A DNA stretch of 21,042 nt, taken from the IMG/VR virus record IMGVR_UViG_3300034374_006741, positions 1-21,042 of that record. One strand, given 5' to 3'. The number at the start of each line of letters is the position of its first letter. The first letter of the stretch is position 1. Below, piece after piece: positions 1 through 6,458 of this stretch. Under the pieces are notes generated by a model. The model worked only from the letters and a program-made list of their open reading frames with translations, had not been told where the DNA came from and did no database searches. The position numbers and the translations under genes are program-made. Source of the stretch: a virus.

Positions 1-501
1 TCTAATCTCATCGTTAGAAAGATTAGAGTAATCCATTGCCGAGTTAACCATAACGACATTCATGTCGTCCATGTTCGCTGGATCTAGCCGCTGATAAGCA
101 AGGTAGTCCTCAGGAGATCTTCCAGTTTCTTGAACGAACTGGGCAATCTTCTGAACTCTTTCGTCCATTTGTGGAGCCTGTTGCTCCGCGTATGTCAAGT
201 CGTCGAAAGAAGTGATGTCCCTCCCCAGCCGCTCGCTGAGATATCCGAACATAGCCTCTTCGACCTGTTGATTCGTGTATTGCGGCTGCTCTTGCTGAGT
301 CGGTTGAGCAGGTGCGGCCTCAGGGTCTACGTATGGTGTTTCCTGTGGCTGCTCAGGCTGAGCCTGAGTCTGCTGCATAGACTGAGCAAAGTCTTCCGCG
401 TTGTCAAAGAACTGTACCTCTGGCTGAGATTCAACTTGAGGTTGTTCCACTTGTGGTTGCTCCACCTGGGGAGCTTCGGTAGTGATGTTTTCGTTTTCCA
501 T
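1..501 (-). CDS. Scaffold-like protein, C-terminus cut by window edge
   Basis: The reading frame is open from an ATG at 499-501 to the left edge, giving 167 residues with no stop, so the C-terminus lies outside the window. The first ~80 residues are acidic and rich in Gln, Pro and Glu, with a repeated VEQPQ motif. A more ordered part follows (MFGYLSERLGRDI near residues 85-97, then RSPEDYLAYQRLDP). An acidic Gln/Pro-rich start, disordered and then helical, placed after small virion proteins in a head gene cluster, fits a capsid scaffolding or prohead assembly protein. In that case the major capsid gene should be the next one leftward, outside the window. This is inference from composition and position; no catalytic motif is seen. 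It starts 22 bp after the stop of the 98-aa gene and has no promoter of its own. Confidence 0.65.
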   Translation of the reverse strand, partial: MENENITTEAPQVEQPQVEQPQVESQPEVQFFDNAEDFAQSMQQTQAQPEQPQETPYVDPEAAPAQPTQQEQPQYTNQQVEEAMFGYLSERLGRDITSFDDLTYAEQQAPQMDERVQKIAQFVQETGRSPEDYLAYQRLDPANMDDMNVVMVNSAMDYSNLSNDEIR

Positions 502-522
502 GTTAATTAAATTTCTTTTTTA

Positions 523-819
523 TCAGTCCGTGGGGGCGAGGTACGCAATGGCGTAGTCACCTGAGGTTCCAGTGATGGAAGTCCATCTACCGTATACCGT
601 TTGACCCTTTGCAATGGTTCTGTTCGCTATATCTGCAAAATCCGTAGAGTTTTCACGTGTAGCGGCAGAGCAAACAAAGTCTGCTTCGATTGCCTGCAAA
701 GCAACAAACACATATCCCGCTGGGGGCGTTACCGCCGAAGCAGCAGAGATGAGCTTGCTACCGTACTGACCGAATACAGCATTATTGTAAGTGCCTGTAT
801 TTGTAATGTTCTTTGCCAT
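523..819 (-). CDS. Small virion-type protein of unknown function (98 aa)
   Basis: A 98-residue protein with an ATG at 817-819 and a TGA stop. It starts MAKNITNTGTYNN and has many Ala, Thr, Ser and Gly, a central hydrophobic stretch (GYVFVALQAIEADFVC near residues 35-50) and a C-terminal half likely made of beta strands (VYGRWTSITGTSGDYAIAYL). There is no signal peptide or membrane segment. It lies 10 bp after the 135-aa gene and just before the scaffold-like gene, in the late leftward operon, so a head decoration or head-completion role is plausible. That is position-based inference; I do not recognise the family. Confidence 0.7.
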   Translation of the reverse strand: MAKNITNTGTYNNAVFGQYGSKLISAASAVTPPAGYVFVALQAIEADFVCSAATRENSTDFADIANRTIAKGQTVYGRWTSITGTSGDYAIAYLAPTD

Positions 820-829
820 GTCTTATGAA

Positions 830-1237
830 TTATGAGTATCTAACTGCTGAGCTATCGAGACCAAACACTGCGTACTCAACGAGTTGATCTACGTCGGTGC
901 CATAAATTTTAAGGTTTGCCGCAGGGTCTACAGGCATAAAGCAAAACTCGCCTCCGCCAAGCTTAGCCAAGACTGGGTCGTCTGCAGCTGTGTCGGCAAA
1001 TACGTATACGTACTTCTCTGACTCGCCAGAAAGGTTTTTGACGTAGATGTACGCTCTGTTGAGTTTTTCGTTAGCCTTATGAATGACCTGAGACGTCGCA
1101 TCGTTAGCCGTTGCGACAACCTTAAGCCTGTTGATTGCACCGCTATCTGCCAAAATGGAAACGGCAGAAGTGATGTCAACAGAAGTTGGCATTACGTCCG
1201 TAGAGCTTACTCTTATGCTAGCTCTTACCGTACCCAT
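830..1237 (-). CDS. Beta-rich virion protein, related in pattern to its upstream neighbour (135 aa)
   Basis: A 135-residue protein starting MGTVRASIRV. Its ATG overlaps the stop of the preceding gene by one base (TAATG), so translation is probably coupled. The second half follows the pattern AYIYVKNLSG, a strand YVYVFAD, LGGGEFCFMPVD, then VEYAVFGLD. The same order of an Asn-containing strand, a charged loop, a KLxxGE/GD turn and a final E(Y)xxxF strand appears in the 138-aa and 144-aa proteins of this window, so the three may share one beta fold. A structural role (head, neck or tail decoration) is inferred from this and from the late-operon context. No enzyme motif is present. Confidence 0.72.
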   Translation of the reverse strand: MGTVRASIRVSSTDVMPTSVDITSAVSILADSGAINRLKVVATANDATSQVIHKANEKLNRAYIYVKNLSGESEKYVYVFADTAADDPVLAKLGGGEFCFMPVDPAANLKIYGTDVDQLVEYAVFGLDSSAVRYS

Positions 1238-1653
1238 TATGCTTCAAAAATGAGCAAGTACTCAAGAGTCATGGCCGTTGCTACGCTAGGCGTGACGCAA
1301 ATGTCAGCAGCCGTGGTAGCGCTCCATGGGAGGAGCATCCAGTCGCCTGAGTAGAGTCTGCCCACCTCTTGAGGCGTGGCACCTCCGTCGCCGACAGAGA
1401 CCTTAAAGTACTCCGTAGCCACCGTGCTTGGGTTTCTCAAGTAGACCTTGTGGGCCTTGTCAGCCGTGTACAGGCTTTCGTCGAACAATACGTCAAGAGA
1501 GGTAGACGTGTAAATCTTACGAGCAACTCCAGACGTTTGATCGAGGCCAGTGACTGAGTCTGCCTTCGTCAAGGTAGATGACGTAGAGAGAGACAAAGCG
1601 TCACCAGTCAAGTCTGAACTAGAGAGCGTAATGGTTGCAGTTGTAGTTGCCAT
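1237..1653 (-). CDS. Beta-rich virion protein, first gene after a late promoter (138 aa)
   Basis: A 138-residue Ser/Thr/Ala-rich protein starting MATTTATITLSSSDL. The C-terminal half reads KVYLRNPSTVATEYFKVSV, then a GRLYSGDWMLLPW turn, then MTLEYLLIFEA. These resemble segments of the 135-aa protein that follows and of the 144-aa protein at 15,015-15,449. A TATATTTG -7 box lies 20 bp upstream of the ATG, so this gene heads a transcription unit that also holds the 135-aa, 98-aa and scaffold-like genes. It probably makes a small virion component. Its exact place in the particle cannot be read from sequence. Confidence 0.72.
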   Translation of the reverse strand: MATTTATITLSSSDLTGDALSLSTSSTLTKADSVTGLDQTSGVARKIYTSTSLDVLFDESLYTADKAHKVYLRNPSTVATEYFKVSVGDGGATPQEVGRLYSGDWMLLPWSATTAADICVTPSVATAMTLEYLLIFEA

Positions 1654-1672
1654 TTGTGTTTGGTAGTTTTTG

Positions 1673-1680
1673 CAAATATA
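1673..1680 (-). promoter_or_regulatory. Bacteroidota-type -7 promoter element (TATATTTG)
   Basis: On the minus strand the sequence reads TTACTATATTTGCAAAAA, which contains the TAnnTTTG -7 consensus of Bacteroidota promoters. It lies in the 34-bp gap between the 89-aa and 138-aa genes. The same bases from TTACTA to the A-run recur before the portal gene. No clear -33 TTTG box is visible at the usual distance. Confidence 0.65.
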
Positions 1681-1687
1681 GTAATTA

Positions 1688-1957
1688 TTACTTCTTTAGG
1701 ACTTTCATCCCGCAGGCAGCACGAGGGGCATTCCTGCCCATGCCGACTTTCTTTTTCTGAGCCACAACTCTCCTCTTACCAGAGGGACCGAGTTGACCCC
1801 AGGTTTTGGGTGTTTTCTTTGAAACCTTTCGGGACGGTCGGCACTTCTTTACGCCCTTGTTTTTAGAGCTACCACATTCATTACCCTTCTCGTCGGTCCA
1901 CTTTTCTTTAAACCAACGCTTAAGAGCTGCCCCCGCTTTAGTTTTTCTTGCTGCCAC
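1688..1957 (-). CDS. Small basic Cys-containing protein, DUF5872-like (89 aa)
   Basis: An 89-residue, very Lys/Arg-rich protein with a GTG start inside the end of the preceding 49-aa gene (20-bp overlap). It contains KRWFKEKWTDEKGNECG, then KKCRPSRKVSKKTPKTW. That WFKEKW(T/V)D ... CG ... K-C-P-S layout is one I associate with DUF5872, a family seen in phages and large DNA viruses; this is from memory and unchecked. Three Cys residues (two in the central motif, one near the C-terminus) could bind metal. It is the last of four tiny overlapping basic genes. Function is unknown; binding to DNA or to the virion is possible from its charge. Confidence 0.72.
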   Translation of the reverse strand: MAARKTKAGAALKRWFKEKWTDEKGNECGSSKNKGVKKCRPSRKVSKKTPKTWGQLGPSGKRRVVAQKKKVGMGRNAPRAACGMKVLKK

Positions 1958-2087
1958 GGCCCCAATTTTTTACGCCAACCTTTCTGCACTTGGCTACAGC
2001 GCCAGATGCGTATGCGGATGGCCAGATCTTATACCTGGACTTTACCTTTTTGGCGCAAGCATCAAGCTTTTTCTTCTTAACCTTCAT
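1938..2087 (-). CDS. Very small basic protein (49 aa)
   Basis: A 49-residue protein beginning MKVKKKKLDACAKKV and ending KNWGRGSKKN. The ATG overlaps the stop of the 61-aa gene in an ATGA arrangement, which supports a real, coupled gene. A central stretch (PSAYASGAVAKCRKVGVKNWG) with two Cys in the whole protein resembles tiny basic proteins I recall from other phage genomes, which share the CRKVGxKNWG ending. It has no membrane segment. Its role is unknown; it belongs to a run of four Lys-rich peptides between the LamG-like protein and the head-gene promoter. Confidence 0.65.
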   Translation of the reverse strand: MKVKKKKLDACAKKVKSRYKIWPSAYASGAVAKCRKVGVKNWGRGSKKN

Positions 2088-2269
2088 GAGTGCGACACAA
2101 GTTTAAACTCTGCTTTTTCAACGGCGTTAGGGTGAGGCTTATACGCGCCCTTCATAAGGAAGTACCTTCCGCGATCCTGCATCCAGTGATAACCAGACGG
2201 TGCGGGTACAGAAACCTTCTTGTCAGAGACATTAAGCTTACCCCCTTTGTTTTTTTTAACCGCATTCAT
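2084..2269 (-). CDS. Small basic protein (61 aa)
   Basis: A 61-residue protein starting MNAVKKNKGGKLNV. A longer reading upstream exists, but this ATG overlaps the stop of the preceding 83-aa gene by one base (TAATG), and the residues before it lie inside that gene and look non-native, so I chose the short form. The middle (PAPSGYHWMQDRGRYFLMKG) has an aromatic pattern and the C-terminus is PHPNAVEKAEFKLV. Basic overall, no Cys. Function unknown. It is the second of four small overlapping genes, probably made together with the virion genes. Confidence 0.65.
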   Translation of the reverse strand: MNAVKKNKGGKLNVSDKKVSVPAPSGYHWMQDRGRYFLMKGAYKPHPNAVEKAEFKLVSHS

Positions 2270-2520
2270 TAGCACTTCCACTTTCTGAGCGCAAGAGCTT
2301 TGCGCGTGGGTTTGCCGTTCGGTTTCTTCATCGGGCCTTTTACGCCCTTCATGCGAGCACAAAAAGAACGCTTACGTGGACCGCCACCAGGCTGCGGAGC
2401 CTTCAGGTTAGATCCCGTCTCGCGATTGTATTTCTCGCGTCCAGCTTTGGTAAGCCCGCCTGAACGAGACTTGTGCTTACCCATCTTAAGCTTTACGTTC
2501 TTTTTCTTAACCGCCTTCAT
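2269..2520 (-). CDS. Small basic Cys-containing protein, DUF6321-like (83 aa)
   Basis: An 83-residue, strongly basic protein starting MKAVKKKNVKLKMGK. It holds SGGLTKAGREKYNRETG, then PQPGGGPRKRSFCARM, GPMKKPNGKPTRKALALR and a terminal KWKC. This conserved-looking string (GLTxxGRxKYN, KAPQP, RSFCARM, KALALRKWxC) matches a tiny phage protein family that I think is DUF6321; this is from memory and unchecked. Two Cys residues are present. It follows the LamG-like gene by 9 bp and opens the run of four basic micro-proteins. No function is known to me; nucleic-acid or capsid binding is a guess from charge. Confidence 0.75.
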   Translation of the reverse strand: MKAVKKKNVKLKMGKHKSRSGGLTKAGREKYNRETGSNLKAPQPGGGPRKRSFCARMKGVKGPMKKPNGKPTRKALALRKWKC

Positions 2521-2529
2521 GTCACAAAG

Positions 2530-3576
2530 TTATGAAACTTGATATTTCTCTTTCAGGAGCCTAGCGAGCGCGGACGCCTCCTGTCCGTCAATAGCCTCTC
2601 TAAACAATCCCCACTCTGCCAGATACACTGTGTCTCCATCTGAAATGTTGGCCACAACGCCAGGGTCTGTTGCTGCGCCGTTCGTCGTCAGGGATGTGTC
2701 CCTTATTTCGCACTTTGGGCCAAAGCTGTCTATGTGAATGTCATCTTCACTGGAATCAAATATCTGACCAACCCCCTTTTTTTCATTGATAAAACCAAAG
2801 GCGTTAAAGTCATATATAGAGTAGTTTCCGTCCGAGTCTCTAGAAATGACCAAGATTATTGCATCACCATTTGCGGTGGTCATTTTAGACTGCCCCGTGG
2901 TTATCAAACTGTTCCCTGAAAATACGAAATCAGGATCGCCAACGGCTTGATTATCACCCCTTAAGGTAACTCTCAACGAAAGAAGTGCAGTTAAAACTGG
3001 GTTGGTGTCGTTTCTAGTGGGGCTGTAAACCCAAAGAGGTGACATGCCAGCCTTAGCAGCAGCCTTGTCAAAAGACATTACCGTGTACATGGTGAACTCC
3101 CCCTCAATAGTAAGGCGCTCACCATTGCTACCATCCTCGGCCACCCCTCCGAAGTGGAGGAACTTGGATTCATGGCCGTCTGGAGTGGCATCAGCGACAA
3201 ACTTTATGGCGCCAGTTGTAAACGGATTGTTAGATCCGCCAATGTCAAAAACAGGCTTATCTACATCAGACCTCTGTCCAGGTTTTGATGGGTGAGACAA
3301 GTCCATGCCCGTCTCCTTACCGCTGTTTTCCCACGTTTGAACGACATCGCCGCTAGAGTATCCAGCGGTAGACGCGACAAACCTAATGTCCACACCTTCA
3401 AGAAGGTCGTCAAGCTCTACCGCGTTTCCGACAGTTGGAGTTTTGAATTTATTAGGCCTATTGACGCTAAAGTTTACAGATTCACCGTCAATGGTAGAAG
3501 AAATATCCGTTTTGGCCTGAGTCTCAAACTGAACCGAAACGTTTTTTCTGGATGGCTCTGTAAAATTGATTGCCAT
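2530..3576 (-). CDS. LamG / concanavalin-like virion protein (348 aa)
   Basis: A 348-residue protein starting MAINFTEPSRKNVSV. The body (about residues 60-345) is rich in beta strands, with GTMYT-like motifs (GEFTMYTVMSFDK near 160), NSLITTG and DGNYSIYDFN. The end reads VYLAEWGLFREAIDGQEASA, then LARLLKEKYQVS. An acidic-aromatic strand, a short helix (E-A-x-x-L-x-x-L) and a final KYxV is the usual close of LamG/concanavalin-A-like jelly rolls found in phage tail and fibre proteins. It probably sits on the particle surface and may bind glycans of the host. Its ATG overlaps the stop of the 132-aa Ig-like gene by one base, so both are made together. The LamG assignment is from pattern, not a search. 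Confidence 0.62.
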   Translation of the reverse strand: MAINFTEPSRKNVSVQFETQAKTDISSTIDGESVNFSVNRPNKFKTPTVGNAVELDDLLEGVDIRFVASTAGYSSGDVVQTWENSGKETGMDLSHPSKPGQRSDVDKPVFDIGGSNNPFTTGAIKFVADATPDGHESKFLHFGGVAEDGSNGERLTIEGEFTMYTVMSFDKAAAKAGMSPLWVYSPTRNDTNPVLTALLSLRVTLRGDNQAVGDPDFVFSGNSLITTGQSKMTTANGDAIILVISRDSDGNYSIYDFNAFGFINEKKGVGQIFDSSEDDIHIDSFGPKCEIRDTSLTTNGAATDPGVVANISDGDTVYLAEWGLFREAIDGQEASALARLLKEKYQVS

Positions 3577-3974
3577 TATCTAATCGTGATGTCCTCCCTG
3601 ACGGTGAATGTTCCAAAAAACCAAGTCTCAGTCGTAGAGTTGACTATGTGATTTGCGGCGAGGTCATATATGTAAGAGCCTGGAGGGACGTTTGCCATGG
3701 CCTCTCTCGTAGCTGAGACGGTCAATGTTCCATCGGCAGCCCCAGTTACTGAGGCCAAAAGCTGGTTTCTACCTCCAGTAACATTAGAAAGAACAACGTC
3801 AGCCCTGCTGTTTGGGTTGGTTGAAGATCTAACGTCCATATCAAAAGAGTAGGCGGTAAGATCTACCGCATCCCCATCCGCATCCTTGACCGTAATGTCA
3901 AAGCTCAAACTGTCACCTCTTTTAGCCGTGACGTTAAGCTCTTCTGAAGTGTCTAGGTTAAGTTCTGTTGCCAT
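3576..3974 (-). CDS. Ig-like BppU-type baseplate/tail protein (132 aa)
   Basis: A 132-residue protein starting MATELNLDTSEELNV. Residues 15-50 read RGDSLSFDITVKDADGDAVD, then LTAYSFDMDVRSS. That RGD(S/T)xxFxxxVxDxDGxxVDLTxYxFxM pattern is typical of the N-terminal Ig-like domain of phage baseplate upper proteins (BppU_N) and similar tail proteins. Later strands (GTLTVSATREAMANVPPGSY, YDLAANHI, TWFFGTFTV) complete a beta sandwich. It overlaps the end of the portal gene by 17 bp and the LamG-like gene by 1 bp, so it is part of the same unit. A structural adaptor role between the tail or head and the LamG-like protein is inferred. Confidence 0.65.
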   Translation of the reverse strand: MATELNLDTSEELNVTAKRGDSLSFDITVKDADGDAVDLTAYSFDMDVRSSTNPNSRADVVLSNVTGGRNQLLASVTGAADGTLTVSATREAMANVPPGSYIYDLAANHIVNSTTETWFFGTFTVREDITIR

Positions 3975-6411
3975 TTTGAGTCAGGTTTCTGATTATCTCT
4001 TTTGTGTTGTCTTGTAAAAGCTCACCTCTTTGGTCTTTTCTCTGGCTCATAAGTTTTGACTGAGCCACGGCCTGCTTATCTACCCTTTCGTCCTTTCTGT
4101 CCTCTTTGAGAACCTCGATCTTTTGCTTAAACTCCTGGTCGTCGGTCTTGAATCCGAGGGTGGCCTGGGCCTTAATCATCTCGATTTCCTTCTTGAACTC
4201 GTGAAGCGCCTGTGCAACCTGAATGTCTGCCTGAGCCTTAGCTTGAATCTTTTGCATCTCAAGCTGCGACTCCATCTGTAGCTCCTGCTGTCTCGCCTGA
4301 GAAGCCTGTTGAGCTGCCTGCTGAGCTTGCTGAGCTTGCATTTGAGAGTTTTGCTGAGCGATCTGCTGCTGCCTCTGCTGCTTCTTAGTGCGCCTAAGAG
4401 ACAGAAGCCTCTCTGCTTGCTCTACATCCTTAAGCTCCCTAACCGCCATTGCGTCTTCGAGGTCAATGGCCTGCTGCTGAAGAGACATTTGAATAGACTG
4501 CTCAAGGAACTGTCTTTCTCTGTCGTCCATGTTCTTCATGACGGTAACGCCAAAGTTGAACATAGGAAGGTTTTCAAACGAAGAAATAACATTCATGTTT
4601 GACTTGCCAACCGCATTGGCGTATGCGTCAAAAATAACCGACTCCTTTGGAAGCACTTGAAGGCACTTTACAACGTCTTCGCAAACGCTTTGGAACAGAA
4701 TTATAGAAGCATTGGTTATGTCGTAAATAGCGTTGTTTCCTGCGGCTATAGCCTGCTCCCGAACGCCAACCAATGCGTCTCCCTTGGGTGTAGAGGCGTC
4801 CATAGCCTCGTTTACACCCGTGACATCCCTGATCATGCGCATGTAGTGATTGTACAGGTTGACCAGCTCATTGATGTTGCGGATACTGTTTCCGATCTCT
4901 CTGATAGGAGGGTTCTGGAATCCACCCTCTGGGTTTTTGCTTCTGTAGTAGAAGACACCAGTCTGCTCATAGATGTCGTGAAGCTCAAGGGGCTGAAGCT
5001 CTCCTCCCTTTCCGAGCTGAACGTTTTCCAGTCCCTCGATGTCAATAATCAATCCGTCTGGCTTTGCTTTAGCGATAGCCTGCTGGATTTTAAGGTGGGT
5101 GAGCTGAAGCATGTCGGCAAAACCCTTGGTGCTGCCGATCATTGACTTCGGAACCATGTCGTCAAGATTCGTTGCTACGGCAGAGTAAGACATGCGCGTT
5201 CTGCTGAGATCGTGCATGTTTCTTGGCATGTTGGTCTTTATGCCGTAGTCAAAAAGGTACCCGCAGCCCATCACATAGATGCCCCCGTAAACATTCATGA
5301 CGTCAAGAGAGTGAGGTGTTCTTTCATAAACACCGCCCTTTCTCTCCTTGTAGTTGTACCCCCTCACATAGAAGCCAACATTTCCGTACTTGTTCTCCCT
5401 TTCTTCGAAGTACATTCTGTCTGTAGAGAGAAACTCAAAGTCGAGAATCTCAACAATGTACTCGTCATAGCCATAAACCGTTCTTCTGGCCTGATTGTCG
5501 TAATAAGTTCTTCTTAGGGCTGATGCGTCGTTTCCGTGCTTAGATGCAGACTTTTCTGCAATCTTCTCAATCTGCTCTTCAGTGAGTTTGTCGCCAGCAA
5601 GCCTCTTGAGCTCTGAAATGGAGATTCTTCTTACGGCGCCAGCGTAGCTTATATCACCAAAGTTTGGGTCCTCTGTGTAGCTGTGAACAAAGTCTTTCGG
5701 ATCGATGTAGTCAATCGAAATGCCGTATGATGGGTCGTTAATTCTCTTTACGACACACATTCCGCAAGAAACCAAGTCTGAAACTGCTCTCCTGAATGTT
5801 GTTTCGTTGAACTTGTTCCAGGTAAGAGTTGCTTGTGTTGCGAGCTGAGCGGCGACCTCAGCATCGAGCTTTACGTTTGTCCCCAAGAAGATTTCGGCTT
5901 CTTCGAGGGTTTCTGGAATACTCTCTGGGTCCTCGTTAACTACAATGCCGTGAGCCTTTTTTAGGTCCATCAGGAGTTGCCTGTTCTTGACAAGCATCTC
6001 GATTTTCTTTTTTTCCTTGTCCCTAAAGGAAGTAGAAAGAGGATCGATGGCCTCAATGTTCGGGTACATTTCCCGAGAAAGAACCTTGTTGGTTACGATT
6101 CTAGCAAACTTGGGCAGTACGGGGACAGGACTAAAGTCCAGATTCAAAAGGGTCCCGTCATTGTTGTTTGGATCGAGATTGTTCAGGAGTCTTTTGTAAA
6201 TGTCGACATCCTGGGTACCGTTTGCGTACTTCCTATTTCTGTGAAACTCCCTATTTCTTCTATTGATGGCAGAGTCGTCTGGAGAAGATCCATTCCACTG
6301 CGCCTCGATCGCTTTTGCGTAGGCCATTCCATATTCCTGACCAAGCTTTTCTTCTTGCGACGCTAGGGGGTTTGGAAAGGACTTGGACGCTTTAGTTGAG
6401 CTGCCGTACAT
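3958..6411 (-). CDS. Portal protein (817 aa)
   Basis: This is the head-vertex ring protein through which DNA is packed. Evidence is its place directly after the terminase, its size and its motifs. The core (about 1-640) contains PKFARIVTNKVLSREMYPNI, a clip/stem-like helical part, and IRDVTGVNEAMDASTPKGDA, then LVGVREQAIAAGNNAIYDIT, a segment common to large portals of Bacteroidota phages including crAss-like ones. The tail (about 640-817) is a long Gln-rich coiled coil with QQ and QAQ repeats, longer than in most portals. The frame also opens at a TTG (6,435), but that codon lies inside the TATATTTG promoter box, so I placed the start at the ATG at 6,409-6,411. Tail morphology cannot be decided from this alone. 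Confidence 0.88.
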   Translation of the reverse strand: MYGSSTKASKSFPNPLASQEEKLGQEYGMAYAKAIEAQWNGSSPDDSAINRRNREFHRNRKYANGTQDVDIYKRLLNNLDPNNNDGTLLNLDFSPVPVLPKFARIVTNKVLSREMYPNIEAIDPLSTSFRDKEKKKIEMLVKNRQLLMDLKKAHGIVVNEDPESIPETLEEAEIFLGTNVKLDAEVAAQLATQATLTWNKFNETTFRRAVSDLVSCGMCVVKRINDPSYGISIDYIDPKDFVHSYTEDPNFGDISYAGAVRRISISELKRLAGDKLTEEQIEKIAEKSASKHGNDASALRRTYYDNQARRTVYGYDEYIVEILDFEFLSTDRMYFEERENKYGNVGFYVRGYNYKERKGGVYERTPHSLDVMNVYGGIYVMGCGYLFDYGIKTNMPRNMHDLSRTRMSYSAVATNLDDMVPKSMIGSTKGFADMLQLTHLKIQQAIAKAKPDGLIIDIEGLENVQLGKGGELQPLELHDIYEQTGVFYYRSKNPEGGFQNPPIREIGNSIRNINELVNLYNHYMRMIRDVTGVNEAMDASTPKGDALVGVREQAIAAGNNAIYDITNASIILFQSVCEDVVKCLQVLPKESVIFDAYANAVGKSNMNVISSFENLPMFNFGVTVMKNMDDRERQFLEQSIQMSLQQQAIDLEDAMAVRELKDVEQAERLLSLRRTKKQQRQQQIAQQNSQMQAQQAQQAAQQASQARQQELQMESQLEMQKIQAKAQADIQVAQALHEFKKEIEMIKAQATLGFKTDDQEFKQKIEVLKEDRKDERVDKQAVAQSKLMSQRKDQRGELLQDNTKEIIRNLTQNGNRT

Positions 6412-6432
6412 CTTTGTGGGTATACATTTTTG

Positions 6433-6440
6433 CAAATATA
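6433..6440 (-). promoter_or_regulatory. Bacteroidota-type -7 promoter element before portal (TATATTTG)
   Basis: The minus strand reads TTACTATATTTGCAAAAA, nearly identical to the element before the 138-aa gene. It lies 21 bp upstream of the chosen portal ATG. This suggests the portal operon has its own late promoter, separate from the terminase. Confidence 0.65.
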
Positions 6441-6458
6441 GTAAATGTGCCGATCACG

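Noticed and set aside
130-510. Rightward 126-aa ORF at the left end
   Set aside because: It is the antisense shadow of the scaffold-like gene. Its Leu/Arg-rich sequence mirrors the Gln/Glu-rich coding strand.
6412-6435. Extended TTG start of the portal
   Set aside because: The TTG is inside the TATATTTG promoter box, so it cannot be in a transcript from that promoter. The ATG at 6,411 fits better.
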